Shown here piece after piece: positions 28,224 through 37,165 of a stretch of DNA of 64,000 bases. Each line of letters begins with the position of its first letter. The stretch's first letter is position 1. The DNA is from Gemmatimonas sp. GTDB taxonomy: Bacteria > Gemmatimonadota > Gemmatimonadetes > Longimicrobiales > Longimicrobiaceae. The translations under genes were made by a program, and so were the position numbers. The notes beneath the pieces were generated by a model. It had not been told where the DNA came from. It was given only the letters and a program-made list of their open reading frames with translations, and did no database searches. The stretch covers positions 1 through 64,000 of the forward strand of contig WHSP01000005.1 of assembly GCA_009380025.1 (NCBI GenBank). Reading direction: 5' to 3'.

Positions 28224-28823
28224 TCAATAATAGGGATCAGCCCCCGCGTCGTGATCGGTTACGTCTACGATGTTGTCGATCTCGGGAACCTGCTCGCGGA
28301 TCATCCGCTCGATGCCCATCCGAAGGGTTGCCGCCGAAGCGGCGCAGCCCTGACACCCACCGCCCATCCGGATGTACATGGTATCATCGCTTACATCGAC
28401 CAACTCGACTACCCCGCCGTGCGAGGCGATCCCAGGATTGATCACCTCGTCAATCACCTGCTGAACCCGTTCGGCCAGGGGACCCGAGAGCCGTAGGTCG
28501 GAAGCGTCTCTCGGCGGCGTCGGCCGCGCGTTCGGGTCGCTCACCCGGAACCCACTGTTTCCGTTCTCCTCCACCCAATCGACCACCGCTCCACCGAGGA
28601 GGTTCGAGGTGTCCAGGTTCAGGAAGACCCGGATTCCGTCGACATTGACCGCGATCTCCGTTCGCTGCCGCTCCTCCTTGTCCACGAGGAAGATCGCGTA
28701 GCTTCGGGCCAGCGGTGATTGCGCGTTCGAGTCGAGAGTAATCCGCAACGCCGGATCGCGAACGACCTCCTCCGTTACGAATTCACCGATCCTGTCACGC
28801 GCCTGCTGCGTTATCTCGATCAT
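28224..28823 (-). CDS. nfuA: NfuA-like iron-sulfur scaffold/carrier
   Basis: A 199-residue NfuA-type protein. The N-terminal A-type-like domain (MIEITQQARDRIGEFV) has lost the usual metal-binding cysteines; the C-terminal NifU domain has the cluster-binding CxxC in GGGCQGCAASAATLR after VINPGIASHGGVVELVDV. It delivers 4Fe-4S clusters to target enzymes. The start at ATG 28823 replaces the track's 139-residue upstream extension, which lies antisense and in murB. It could serve the clusters built by the suf operon 6 kb away and the radical SAM and MutY proteins. Confidence 0.93.
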   Translation of the reverse strand: MIEITQQARDRIGEFVTEEVVRDPALRITLDSNAQSPLARSYAIFLVDKEERQRTEIAVNVDGIRVFLNLDTSNLLGGAVVDWVEENGNSGFRVSDPNARPTPPRDASDLRLSGPLAERVQQVIDEVINPGIASHGGVVELVDVSDDTMYIRMGGGCQGCAASAATLRMGIERMIREQVPEIDNIVDVTDHDAGADPYY

Positions 28824-28954
28824 CGTATCTCCAACTTCCGCTACAAGGAACCCATTGATACACTCGCTCCGTGGTGGGGTTCTTCGCAAGCGGGGCTCGT
28901 TGGACGGCCGACAGACACGCCTCCGATCACGCCGTTGACCGTCGCCGTGTGCCC

Positions 28955-29908
28955 TCAGAACTCCCCGACGAAACCGATCTCGGGTCTGAGCTCGTAGCCG
29001 AGCTCTCGCCGCACGGTTTGCTGCGCGAGGCTGATCAATGCCCGCACGTCCAGCGCGGTCGCTCCCCCGAGGTTCACGATGATATTGGCGTGCTTGTGGA
29101 AGATCTGGGCGTTCCCATGGATGTGCCCCTTCAATCCGCACTGGTCGACGAGCCGTCCAGCACCAACGCCCTCGATCTTCTGGAAGATCGACCCCGCACT
29201 CGGATAGAGCCACAGGTCCGGATGACGGTCGTCCCGCCACTCCAGGTTCTCCCGAATCGTGGTACGCAACGATTCAGTCGGCTCCGGCTCGAGCCGGAAG
29301 GTGACGTTGAGAACGACATCCGGGCGGTCATGAAGGATGCTGTAGTCGTACCCGAACCGGAAGTAGTCGCAGTCCACCGTCCGAACCTCGCCCTCGGCGG
29401 TGAGGATTTCGGCCGAATCGACCACCTCTTCGACGAAGACGGTCCGTTCCCGTTCCGGCGGTGGTGAAAGAAAATGTAGGTTCTGCCAGATCGCCCCGCC
29501 CACGGTGCTCGGAATTCCCACGTAATGGTGGAGGCCGCCCAATCCTCGGGCTGCCGTCGCCTGAATGAGATCGTGGTAGACCGAAACCCCGGCCCCGGCT
29601 CGAACCCTCCCGCCCTCCAGGAACTCGATGCCACCCACTCGGTTTCGAATGACCAGCCCACGGAATCCGCCGTCCCCGATGAGAATGTTCGCCCCGACAC
29701 CGAGCAGGAAGTGCGGAATCTCCTCCTCTCGAACCAGCCGCAGCGCCCGCACCAGCTCTTCCTCCGAGTGCGGCTCGAAGAAATAGTCGGCGCTACCGCC
29801 AATGCGGAAGGTTGTGAAGGGCGCCAGCTCGACATCTTCGCGGACTCGGCCGGAGCCCAGCGCCTCCGAAAGGAGCCGGCCGATTCGGTCTTCGGTTTTC
29901 GTGGTCAC
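28955..29908 (-). CDS. murB: UDP-N-acetylenolpyruvoylglucosamine reductase
   Basis: A 317-residue FAD enzyme making UDP-MurNAc for peptidoglycan. Motifs: APFTTFRIGGSADYFFEP, VGANILIGDGGFRGLVI (FAD-binding), GLHHYVGIPSTVGGAIWQN, YPSAGSIFQKIEG (catalytic serine region) and IIVNLGGATALDV. The C-terminal extension resembles the type found in MurB proteins of several phyla. The start is GTG 29908 with AAGG upstream; the track extension has no similarity. The gap of 131 bases to nfuA leaves operon membership open. Confidence 0.93.
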   Translation of the reverse strand: MTTKTEDRIGRLLSEALGSGRVREDVELAPFTTFRIGGSADYFFEPHSEEELVRALRLVREEEIPHFLLGVGANILIGDGGFRGLVIRNRVGGIEFLEGGRVRAGAGVSVYHDLIQATAARGLGGLHHYVGIPSTVGGAIWQNLHFLSPPPERERTVFVEEVVDSAEILTAEGEVRTVDCDYFRFGYDYSILHDRPDVVLNVTFRLEPEPTESLRTTIRENLEWRDDRHPDLWLYPSAGSIFQKIEGVGAGRLVDQCGLKGHIHGNAQIFHKHANIIVNLGGATALDVRALISLAQQTVRRELGYELRPEIGFVGEF

Positions 29909-30083
29909 GACGGGCCTTGAGATCAACGTAAGGTGACTTCGCTGAGCGGGTGCAAGCCGAGTGCCGGTTTTGTCTTGCACGGCCTGCTTGCTGGGTAGGC
30001 CTGAGGCATGGAACTTGAACCCCCTGTGAACGCAGGTTGCGAAGGGCAAATAGTGATATGACAATAACTTACAGAACGACATC

Positions 30084-31229
30084 ATGACGGATACACAGGG
30101 GAATCGATCCCCGATCAGGATAGGAAGAAGTCAAGCTGCGACGCTGGCGATCGCCGGGGTCCTTGGCGCTGGCTGGGTGGGCGGCACGGTGGCGGGGATG
30201 GCCAGATACGACTCGACCACCGGCGTGTCGCCCTTCACGGCGGTCAATATCGAGGCCGCCGAACTGGCCAGCTCGGAGTGGGATCTGCCCAATCTGGACC
30301 ACGAACGGGTTGACTACTGGGTCGAGCAATTCACAACGGAAAAGCGAGAGGACTTCACGAATTTTCTCCACCGCAGCGGGCGTTACGTGCCGATGATCTC
30401 GGCGAAGCTCGAGGAGCGCGGAATGCCGCAGGACCTGGTCTACCTGGCGATGATAGAGTCCGGGTTCAACGCCAGCGCCTACTCGCGCGCGGACGCTTCT
30501 GGGCTTTGGCAGTTCATCGAAGAAACGGGGCGACGATATGGCCTCGAGATCAACAGTGCGATCGACGAGCGAAATGATCCGGTCAAGTCGACAGATGCTG
30601 CGCTCGACTACCTGACGTATCTTCACGATCGTTTCGATTCGTGGTATCTCGCGGCGGCGGCGTACAACACGGGGGAGAACCGCGTTGCGCGGATCATGCG
30701 AGAGGAGACGGGGTCCGAGCGTGGAGACGAGGAATCGTACTACCAGATTTGGGATCAGCTACCGAAAGAGACGCGAGACTACGTTCCATTGATGATCGCC
30801 GCCGCTCGGATCTCGAAGGAGCCCGAGATGTACGGGTTCGGTGACGTGGAAATCGAGCCTGCCCTCTCCTACGAGGAGGTCGTTGTCGATCCGGCGACCC
30901 CGCTGGGGGCGGTTGCGCAGGCTGCAGGGACGACCCTGGACGCAATCCAGGATCTCAATCCGCACTTCAAATTGGAGCGTACGCGGGACGACCGCCGCCA
31001 GCCGGTGCGCCTACCGAGCGGCGCGCGCACCGCGTTCCTCGTGAATTGGCCGACCGTCCGGGATCAGGAAACTGTCGCTGTCCAGAAGTACCGCGTTCGC
31101 GCGGGTGATTCGCTGCTCGCCATCGCAAGGCGCCATGGTGTAACCGTGGACGCAATCCAGGAGGCGAACAGCCTCCGGGGGACTCGTATTCTCGCGGGTC
31201 AAACTCTGGAGATCCCGACGCGCGGATGA
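30084..31229 (+). CDS. MltD-like lytic transglycosylase with LysM
   Basis: A 381-residue exported muramidase. A signal or anchor segment (ATLAIAGVLGAGWVGGTVAG) is followed by a family 1 SLT domain: GMPQDLVYLAMIESGFNASAYS with the catalytic glutamate, ASGLWQFIEETGRRYGLEIN, and AAAAYNTGENRVARIM. The C-terminus carries a LysM domain (YRVRAGDSLLAIARRHGVTVDAIQEAN) that binds peptidoglycan; a weaker LysM-like copy precedes it. Divergent from murB. ATG at 30084. Confidence 0.92.
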   Translation: MTDTQGNRSPIRIGRSQAATLAIAGVLGAGWVGGTVAGMARYDSTTGVSPFTAVNIEAAELASSEWDLPNLDHERVDYWVEQFTTEKREDFTNFLHRSGRYVPMISAKLEERGMPQDLVYLAMIESGFNASAYSRADASGLWQFIEETGRRYGLEINSAIDERNDPVKSTDAALDYLTYLHDRFDSWYLAAAAYNTGENRVARIMREETGSERGDEESYYQIWDQLPKETRDYVPLMIAAARISKEPEMYGFGDVEIEPALSYEEVVVDPATPLGAVAQAAGTTLDAIQDLNPHFKLERTRDDRRQPVRLPSGARTAFLVNWPTVRDQETVAVQKYRVRAGDSLLAIARRHGVTVDAIQEANSLRGTRILAGQTLEIPTRG

Positions 31230-31235
31230 GAGCCC

Positions 31236-31346
31236 CTAATGAATCGCACAGCTCTTCGTGGGAAGGATGCTTCCTTCGGGCGCACGTTTCCTCGGGCGCG
31301 GTCCGTCGCGTCCCTCGACTTGCACGATTGCTCGTCGGCCTTCTCT
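31236..31346 (-). repeat. MITE-like repeat, diverged copy B
   Basis: Read on the minus strand it contains GCAATCGTGCAAGTCGAGGG, a diverged form of the core at 50453 and 51690, and later CCCGAAGGAAGCATCC, shared with the block at 51600. It lies in the intergenic gap after the lytic transglycosylase gene. Confidence 0.5.
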
Positions 31347-31404
31347 GAATCCCGTCTATCGACGCCTTCGGGGGACCAGGAAGGGCGGGGGGAACCGGAC
31401 CGGA

Positions 31405-31431
31405 AAGAGCCGTCCCCTTTGGACGGCTCTT
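31405..31431. terminator. Bidirectional terminator
   Basis: AAGAGCCGTCC (31405-31415) pairs with GGACGGCTCTT (31421-31431), a perfect 11-base stem with a 5-base loop. It sits between the convergent lytic transglycosylase and cold-shock genes. Confidence 0.85.
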
Positions 31432-31470
31432 CTCATACAGCGAAACCACCTGGAACTTAGGGTGGGTCGT

Positions 31471-31683
31471 TCAGGCGCCGACGCGAGCGACGTTTTCGGC
31501 GGCTGGGCCTTTCTCACCCTGGACGAGGTCGAACTCGACCTCTTCGCCCTCGGCCAGAGTCTTGAAGCCGCTTCCGATGATGGCCGAGTAGTGCACGAAG
31601 CAGTCTCGATCGCCGTCGGTCGGGGTGATGAAGCCAAATCCCTTGGCATCATTAAACCACTTCACCGTTCCGGTGGTCCGCAT
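31471..31683 (-). CDS. cspA: Cold-shock domain protein
   Basis: A 70-residue CspA-type protein that binds single-stranded RNA or DNA. RNP-1 is KGFGFI and RNP-2 is DCFVHYSAI, after the usual [10 protein letters not shown] opening. ATG 31683 has AGGAG at good spacing, so the 14-residue track extension is not used. A probable promoter lies about 240 bases upstream, giving a long 5' leader as is usual for cold-shock mRNAs. Confidence 0.95.
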   Translation of the reverse strand: MRTTGTVKWFNDAKGFGFITPTDGDRDCFVHYSAIIGSGFKTLAEGEEVEFDLVQGEKGPAAENVARVGA

Positions 31684-31926
31684 GAGGTACTCCTGTTCTG
31701 CTGATTGAGCCGTACAATACGGCATGACGCGCGTGGGCCCCGATGCCCCCCACGTTGGGCAAAGACAGACTCGCTCTCGCGATTAGATGCGCTGGATGCG
31801 GCTTCGGGTACTGACCTGCGGCTGTAAGTGAGGCGCTGGGCCTGCGGACGTGGCGGTCATCTTCGTTCAGCTCGCGAACCCCGTAGGGGGCAAGCCATCT
31901 CCTTCCTAATGCGGAAAGTCGGCGTC
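31684..31926 (-). promoter_or_regulatory. Long 5' leader of cspA
   Basis: About 240 bases between the probable promoter and the cold-shock ATG contain no supported ORF. Known cold-shock mRNAs use long structured leaders as thermosensors; whether this one does is an inference. Confidence 0.4.
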
Positions 31927-31955
31927 AAGCTACACGCCGCTCCGGCCGGTGTCAA
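31927..31955 (-). promoter_or_regulatory. Probable cspA promoter
   Basis: On the minus strand TTGACA (31955-31950), a 17-base spacer and TAGCTT (31932-31927) form a good sigma70 promoter. Confidence 0.55.
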
Positions 31956-32109
31956 GACTTTTGTGACTTTTCCGAGGGCGGCTCCGAATCCGGCGAGTCG
32001 CCATCCTGAAACGAGGAGTCGGCGCCGGGACCGAAGCCCGGGCGACGGACAATCGCGTGCAAAAGCGAGGGTAAAAGGACCGGATGCAGACCTACCTCGA
32101 GTCGAGGCG
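31956..32109. other. Gap between cspA promoter and thiolase gene
   Basis: No gene or RNA is evident between the cold-shock promoter and the thiolase stop codon. The + strand track ORF here is antisense to the thiolase gene. Confidence 0.35.
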
Positions 32110-33393
32110 TCAGTTGGACTCGACGACCATGGCGAAACCCATGGCTCCGGCCGCACATACGGTAATGAGACCGAACTGGTCCCCCCTGCGTCTCAGTTCG
32201 TTCAGGAGGGTGAGGGTGATACGCCCGCCGGTGGCGCCGAAGGGGTGCCCAATGGCGATCGAGCCTCCCGTGACGTTGATCCGATCTTCGGGGGGAAGTC
32301 CGATCGGGTCACTGCGGCCGAGGCGTTCCGTGGCGACGGACCTGGAATCGAACCACTGCATGTTAGAGAGGACCTGGGCGGCGAACGCCTCGTGCATGTC
32401 CATCAGGTCGATCTCTTTCATGGTCAGCTCGGCCCGATCGAGGGCGACCGGAGCGGCGAAGACGGGTCCCTGGAGAAGTTGATCCGCCGGCGAAAGGGAA
32501 GCGTAGGCATAGGAGCGGATGAAGCCGAGAGGCTGGTAGCCAAGGGCTTCGGCCTTCTCGTCGCTCATCAGGAGGATCGCAGACGCCCCGTCGGAGAGCG
32601 GCGATGCGTTTCCGGCCGTGACCGTTCCATAACGTCGATCGAAGACGGGCTTGAGCTTCGCGAGTTGCTCCAAAGAACTATCGGGCCGGATGCCGTTGTC
32701 GCGTGTCACGGCGACGCCGTCGATGAAAACGGGTGCGATCTCGCGGCTGAGCCGACCATCCTCGGTGGCCGCCCAGGCGAGTTGATGCGAGCGAAGCGCC
32801 CAGCGGTCTTGTTCTTCCCGCGAAATCCCGTTCTCCTGTGCCATTCTCTCCGCCGACTGCCCCATCGTGAGCCCTGTGGTCGGCTCGGCGATCGCCGGGG
32901 TGATCGGCTTCAAATGCATTGGCCGGATCCCGCGGAACGCCTTCAGCCGTTCAGGTAGGGTCCGGGCGCGGGAAGCTGCGACGAGAGCGTCGCGCATCTG
33001 ATCGGAGAGGAGGATGGGTACGTCCGTCAGGGACTCGGCCCCGCCCGCGATCACTACGTCCGCGTGTCCGAGAGCGATCTGTTCCGCGGCCGAGGTGATG
33101 GCCTGGTTCGCCGAGGCACATGCCCGGCCGACAACGAAGGCAGGCACGGTGGCGGGAATCCCCGAGCCGAGACCGACCTCCCGGGCGATGTTCGGCTCCT
33201 CGACGGACTGCACCACTGTGCCGTACACAAGATGGTCGATCTCTCCCACGTCCAGGTTCGTGCGACTGATCAACTCCCGCACGGCGACCTTACCGAGCTC
33301 GACTGCGCTCAGGCTCTTGAAGTCGGTGTTCGCCTTGGCGAAGGCTGTTCGACACCCGTCGACGATCGCAACCCTCTTCCCGATCCTCTTCAT
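32110..33393 (-). CDS. fadI: Acetyl-CoA acyltransferase (FadI-like thiolase)
   Basis: A 427-residue thiolase of the FadI/trifunctional beta type, which cleaves 3-ketoacyl-CoA to acetyl-CoA. The nucleophilic cysteine is in VVGRACASANQAI (about residue 88), the catalytic histidine in GGSIAIGHPFGATGGR, and the second cysteine in TVCAAGAMGFAMV at the C-terminus. ATG 33393 follows AGAGG. No alpha-subunit gene (fadJ) is nearby, so the partner must be elsewhere. Confidence 0.92.
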   Translation of the reverse strand: MKRIGKRVAIVDGCRTAFAKANTDFKSLSAVELGKVAVRELISRTNLDVGEIDHLVYGTVVQSVEEPNIAREVGLGSGIPATVPAFVVGRACASANQAITSAAEQIALGHADVVIAGGAESLTDVPILLSDQMRDALVAASRARTLPERLKAFRGIRPMHLKPITPAIAEPTTGLTMGQSAERMAQENGISREEQDRWALRSHQLAWAATEDGRLSREIAPVFIDGVAVTRDNGIRPDSSLEQLAKLKPVFDRRYGTVTAGNASPLSDGASAILLMSDEKAEALGYQPLGFIRSYAYASLSPADQLLQGPVFAAPVALDRAELTMKEIDLMDMHEAFAAQVLSNMQWFDSRSVATERLGRSDPIGLPPEDRINVTGGSIAIGHPFGATGGRITLTLLNELRRRGDQFGLITVCAAGAMGFAMVVESN

Positions 33394-33601
33394 CGATCCT
33401 CTGGCGCTGAGTCCAATACGCTCGGCCAACCTCGGTTTCCTCGGCCGCAGCGAGCACGAGGCCAGGGCAGGCTACTCGCTCGATTCCGATCGATCCAGCC
33501 ACTGCGAGGCCCGCAAGAGTGCCGCCATTCGAAGGGTGCCGGTTCGCGCCGGAGCACTGGTTGGGTAGCAACGCGCGGGCGGCGATCGCCCGAGATCGAG
33601 A

Positions 33602-34225
33602 TTAACCTCTCTGCATGGGGTATCGAAGCACCTCCTCCCACAAGTCTCGTCCCTCGATCCGAGGTTCGAGTGCGACGAGCTGAACGGTCTGACTCTGCTC
33701 GAAGTCGGCTGCGAGCGCCCGCGTCGTCGATCGCACCACGATCTCGTCATCATCCAGCGGAAGTTGGAAAGGCTGAAACGCTCCGTCGAATTCTCTCTCA
33801 GCCACCAGCGCGCTTCGCTCGAGTCCTTCGATCCGAGCACAGTAGCATTCGATCGACACGACGAGGCGTGCATCTCGGTTGTGGACTCGGAAGACCCTGC
33901 AGCGCCGCCCATCGATCTCCACGGGCGATTCGTCGCATTCGATCTCGAGGTCGCCAAGCAAGGAGCGCACCTGCTCCGGCCGGGGGTTCTGTGCGGCAAC
34001 ATCAACACGATATAGCTGGCGGTTCATCCGGTCGACTCGGAAACGGCCATCGAGTCCGGGAGCGAAGACGAACGTCGACCCACCAATGGAGGTAACGACG
34101 TATTGATCCGTGACGAACTGGGTCTGATGCACCGCAGCTCCGTGTGACTTTAGAGCGCTCCGGATCGTAAAGTCGCCCGCCCGGCTCGCGTCGTCGTGGA
34201 TCGAGGAGTGGAGGAGTCGAGGCAT
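33602..34225 (-). CDS. Hypothetical soluble protein, 207 aa
   Basis: Start set at MPRLLHSSIHDD (ATG 34225). The sequence is soluble, beta-rich and acidic, with YVVTSIGGSTFVFAPG and CRVFRVHNRDARLVVSIECYCARI; no signal peptide or domain is recognised. It lies downstream of sufU in the same direction with a 181-base gap, so it may or may not belong to the operon. Regular codon bias supports it as a real gene. Confidence 0.55.
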   Translation of the reverse strand: MPRLLHSSIHDDASRAGDFTIRSALKSHGAAVHQTQFVTDQYVVTSIGGSTFVFAPGLDGRFRVDRMNRQLYRVDVAAQNPRPEQVRSLLGDLEIECDESPVEIDGRRCRVFRVHNRDARLVVSIECYCARIEGLERSALVAEREFDGAFQPFQLPLDDDEIVVRSTTRALAADFEQSQTVQLVALEPRIEGRDLWEEVLRYPMQRG

Positions 34226-34406
34226 GGTCGAAGTCCTTCGGCGTGACGGGAGGCCACCGGTCACGGGATGTACGTCGGAAGAGAGGCTGCGGGAGGCGGT
34301 GGCTCGATCTGAAGGCGGAGGATTGCCGCCGAGCCGGAAAGGTAGCCCGGTCAGGGTGAGGAACAACACGAAGAACGGGCGGGCACCGTCACGAGGCGGA
34401 TTTCGT

Positions 34407-34835
34407 CTACCTCGTCACTTCTTTGGCAGATACGAGGGCGTCCCAGGGAACGAGAGCGCAACGGGTCCGGGCAGGGAAGCGAGCGACCCCTGCCAGAGCT
34501 CGTAGATCGCCGAGCAGAGCGTCGGAAGCTGCGGCTCGGTCGCCTCGGAGCAGCTGAACGAAGCGCTCGTGCAGCGTTGCGGCATCGGCGAGGGTCAGTC
34601 CTTCGATCAGTTGCGCCATCATCGACGCTGCTGCCTGCGAGATCGAGCACCCGTGGCCCTGGAAGCGGGCGGTCACGATCCGATCCCCGTCGAGCTGGAG
34701 CTGGAGACGGATTTCGTCACCGCAGACGGGGTTCGTTCCGCACCCCTCGAGGTCCGGTGACTCGATCGCCCCTCGCTTCCGGGAGTTGCGATAGTGCTGA
34801 AGGATGAGTTCTTGGTGGAGCGAGGAGCTGGCCAT
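34407..34835 (-). CDS. sufU: SufU-type iron-sulfur assembly protein
   Basis: A 142-residue SufU/IscU-fold protein. The three conserved cysteines are in GCGTNPVCGDEI, GHGCSISQAAASMM and FPARTRCALVPWDAL. SufU takes sulfur from the cysteine desulfurase SufS in Suf systems. Start at MASSSLHQELILQHY (ATG 34835); the track extension overlaps a different gene. It ends the suf operon, five bases downstream of the small membrane protein gene. The expected sufS between sufD and sufU is missing. Confidence 0.93.
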   Translation of the reverse strand: MASSSLHQELILQHYRNSRKRGAIESPDLEGCGTNPVCGDEIRLQLQLDGDRIVTARFQGHGCSISQAAASMMAQLIEGLTLADAATLHERFVQLLRGDRAAASDALLGDLRALAGVARFPARTRCALVPWDALVSAKEVTR

Positions 34836-34840
34836 GGACG

Positions 34841-35122
34841 TTAGAGCTTCCAGCGGCTGTACAGGCGCCTCCTCAACCTCAGCCATTTCCGCCCAAGTGG
34901 ACCACTCTCCCAGAGCCTCTGCTCGGCCTGAATGCGTTCCCAATCCACCTTCCGCCTCGGATGCCAGAGCGAGAGAACGAAGAGGATTCCGGCCACCAGA
35001 TTTCCAAAGCCTCCGATCATTGCCAGGAGCTGCGAACCGGTCTCCAGAGAGAGCAGGATGGCGGCCGCGCTTCCGATGAAAACCGCGAGAGCGATGTATA
35101 GATAGCCGGGACTCCAACGCAT
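34841..35122 (-). CDS. Small two-span membrane protein in suf operon
   Basis: A 93-residue protein with two hydrophobic spans (about residues 5-26, YLYIALAVFIGSAAAILLSL, and 32-52, LAMIGGFGNLVAGILFVL) and a basic C-terminal tail (RRKVDWERIQAEQR, RRRLYSRWKL). No family recognised. Its stop lies five bases before sufU, and it faces the same way as the suf genes, so co-transcription is likely. It might anchor or assist the assembly machine, but that is only inferred from position. Confidence 0.65.
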   Translation of the reverse strand: MRWSPGYLYIALAVFIGSAAAILLSLETGSQLLAMIGGFGNLVAGILFVLSLWHPRRKVDWERIQAEQRLWESGPLGRKWLRLRRRLYSRWKL

Positions 35123-35338
35123 TGGATCAATGGCCTGGTGGACGGAGTGTTACGCACTGTGACGACCGACGACGCAAAACCCCAGGAGCGCAAGATTCGG
35201 GGGAGTGCGTCGGGTTCGTCGCAAAAAGGGCGGTTCACGTCATCGGAGTCCACGATGTCCGGGTCGATAGAAAAGCAAAGCGCGAGTGCCGGCTTCACCC
35301 CCGGACTCGCGCTCGACAAAAGGTGGAACCGAACTTCC

Positions 35339-35653
35339 TCAGTTTACGTCGACGAGGATGTCCTCGCCATCTACGCGACAATCGTAGACCGGGATCGGGC
35401 GCGTGGCGGGAAGGGCGATCGCTTCCCCTGTTCGGATGTCGAACCGGGCACCGTGCCACTCGCAAGTAATCGAGCAGTCGTCCGGATCGACCTCCCCATC
35501 CGAGAGAGGGAACTCGCGGTGAGAGCAGTTGTTGGCGAAAGCATAGACTTCGTCCCCGACCCTTGCGAGGCAGACACGCTTGCCATCGGCCTGTACCGCC
35601 AGAACTTCCCCATCTCCGATTTCATCGAGCGCCGCAACCTTCACGAACGCCAT
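35339..35653 (-). CDS. Rieske-type ferredoxin in suf operon
   Basis: A 104-residue soluble Rieske protein. The 2Fe-2S ligands are in CSHREFPLS (CxH) and CEWHGARFDIRTG (CxxH), 17 or so residues apart. There is no membrane anchor, so it resembles the NirD/biphenyl-dioxygenase ferredoxin group found in many Suf operons, where it is thought to supply electrons for cluster assembly. Start at MAFVKVAALDEIG (ATG 35653). It follows sufD by 52 bases. Confidence 0.92.
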   Translation of the reverse strand: MAFVKVAALDEIGDGEVLAVQADGKRVCLARVGDEVYAFANNCSHREFPLSDGEVDPDDCSITCEWHGARFDIRTGEAIALPATRPIPVYDCRVDGEDILVDVN

Positions 35654-35705
35654 CTCCGGCCTCCTGCGATGCCTCGGCCGGACCGGAACGAGTTCCCGCC
35701 AGCCC

Positions 35706-37061
35706 TCATCGCTCCTGCCGTGTCGCGTAGAGCTTTGCTTCGATTGCGCGAATGAGCTCCTGTCGCACCCCGTCGAGCTCGAGCTGTTCGAGCACTTCGC
35801 CAAAAAAGCCAGAGATCACGAGTCGCATTGCCTCGATGTACCGAATTCCCCGACTCTGGAGATAGAAGAGCTCTTCCTCGTCGAGCTGGCCCGCGGTGGC
35901 AGCATGCGAACAACGGACATCGTCTGCAGCGATCTCCAGGTTCGGCAGCGAATCCGCGCGTGCGCCTGGGGAGAGGATCAGGTTCCGATTGGTCTGATAG
36001 GCATTCGTCCGCTGCGCCTTCGGATGCACCCGGATCAGGCCACGGAAGACCGACCGACCCTTGTCCATCAACGCCCCTTTGAACAACAGATTGCTCGACG
36101 CGTGCGGAGCGATGTGGTCCTGGAGCGTCTCGTGATCGAGATGCTGGGTACCTTCGGCAATGTAGAGGCCCAGCATATCGGCATGGGCGCCGGGTGCCTG
36201 CAGGCTGCACTGGATGTCGGCGCGGGTGACGTCCGAGCCGAGCGCGACGTAGACCGTGGTGATCTGCGCATCACGACCCGGCACCAGTCGATCGGTCGTG
36301 AGATGCCGGACGCCGCGACCAAAGCGCTGTAGCGCTACGTACGTGACCTTGGCTCCCTCCCCCGCGACGATCTCGGTGGCGCCGTTGGAGTAGGTTGGCG
36401 CGTGGAAGTCTCCCGATGCCAGCTCATCCACCAGGGCGACTTCCGCAAACTCCTCCGCGACGACGAGCGTGCGGCCGAACAGCGAGCTCGAGACTTCGTC
36501 GATCCATCGGAAGGACCGGATCGGAAGGGCGACTCGCACGTGGGCCGGAACGTACAGGAAGGTGCCACCGGTCCAGAAGGCTGTGTTCTGCGCTGCGAAC
36601 TTGCCTTCTCCAGGCCCGGCTGCGGTGGCGAGATGCCGCTGGACGAGCTCTGGATGCTCCCGAACCGCCTGCTCGAGACTGGTGAAGATCACACCCTGGC
36701 TCGTCGGCTCCTCGGACAGCTCCCGCTGAACGACGGACGCCCCCACCTGAACGATCTGCCCCGCGCTTTCGCCGCCGGCTCCGATGAGCCTGGAGAGCTC
36801 CGCTGGAAGCTGGTCCGCATCCGTGATCGCCGGTCGTTCTCCGCTCAGGCGGAGACTTCCGAGGTCGAGCAGTTCACGGATCGGGGTATACCGCCACTCC
36901 TCGGGGCGGGTATCAGGCATCGGGGTCTCGGCGAAGACCCGGTACCCCTCCTTTCGCTGCGTTCGAAGCCACTCCGGCTCAACGCGCTGCGTGGACAGGA
37001 TCTCCACCTGATCGGCGGTGAAGGCCCCGACGTCCTCTAAAACATCTGCACTATCCGTCAC
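35706..37061 (-). CDS. sufD: SufD iron-sulfur assembly protein
   Basis: A 451-residue SufD, partner of SufB and SufC in the SufBC2D scaffold. Family features are EEWRYTPIRELL near residue 55, the beta-helix core (FAAQNTAFWTGGTFLYVPAHV), LYIAEGTQHLDHETLQDHIAPHASSN with the conserved histidine, GRSVFRGLIRVHPKAQRTNAYQ and CSHAATAGQLDEEELFYLQSRG. Start GTG 37061 has AGGAGG six bases upstream; the track extension overlaps sufB. Confidence 0.95.
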   Translation of the reverse strand: MTDSADVLEDVGAFTADQVEILSTQRVEPEWLRTQRKEGYRVFAETPMPDTRPEEWRYTPIRELLDLGSLRLSGERPAITDADQLPAELSRLIGAGGESAGQIVQVGASVVQRELSEEPTSQGVIFTSLEQAVREHPELVQRHLATAAGPGEGKFAAQNTAFWTGGTFLYVPAHVRVALPIRSFRWIDEVSSSLFGRTLVVAEEFAEVALVDELASGDFHAPTYSNGATEIVAGEGAKVTYVALQRFGRGVRHLTTDRLVPGRDAQITTVYVALGSDVTRADIQCSLQAPGAHADMLGLYIAEGTQHLDHETLQDHIAPHASSNLLFKGALMDKGRSVFRGLIRVHPKAQRTNAYQTNRNLILSPGARADSLPNLEIAADDVRCSHAATAGQLDEEELFYLQSRGIRYIEAMRLVISGFFGEVLEQLELDGVRQELIRAIEAKLYATRQER

Positions 37062-37165
37062 CGTTCCTCCTGAACGAAAATCAGGTCCCTCCCCGAACCC
37101 TGCGTGGCCCGAAGGTTCTCGGCGAAGTTGGTCGAATCCCGCGCACCGGTGATATGGCCCAACGA

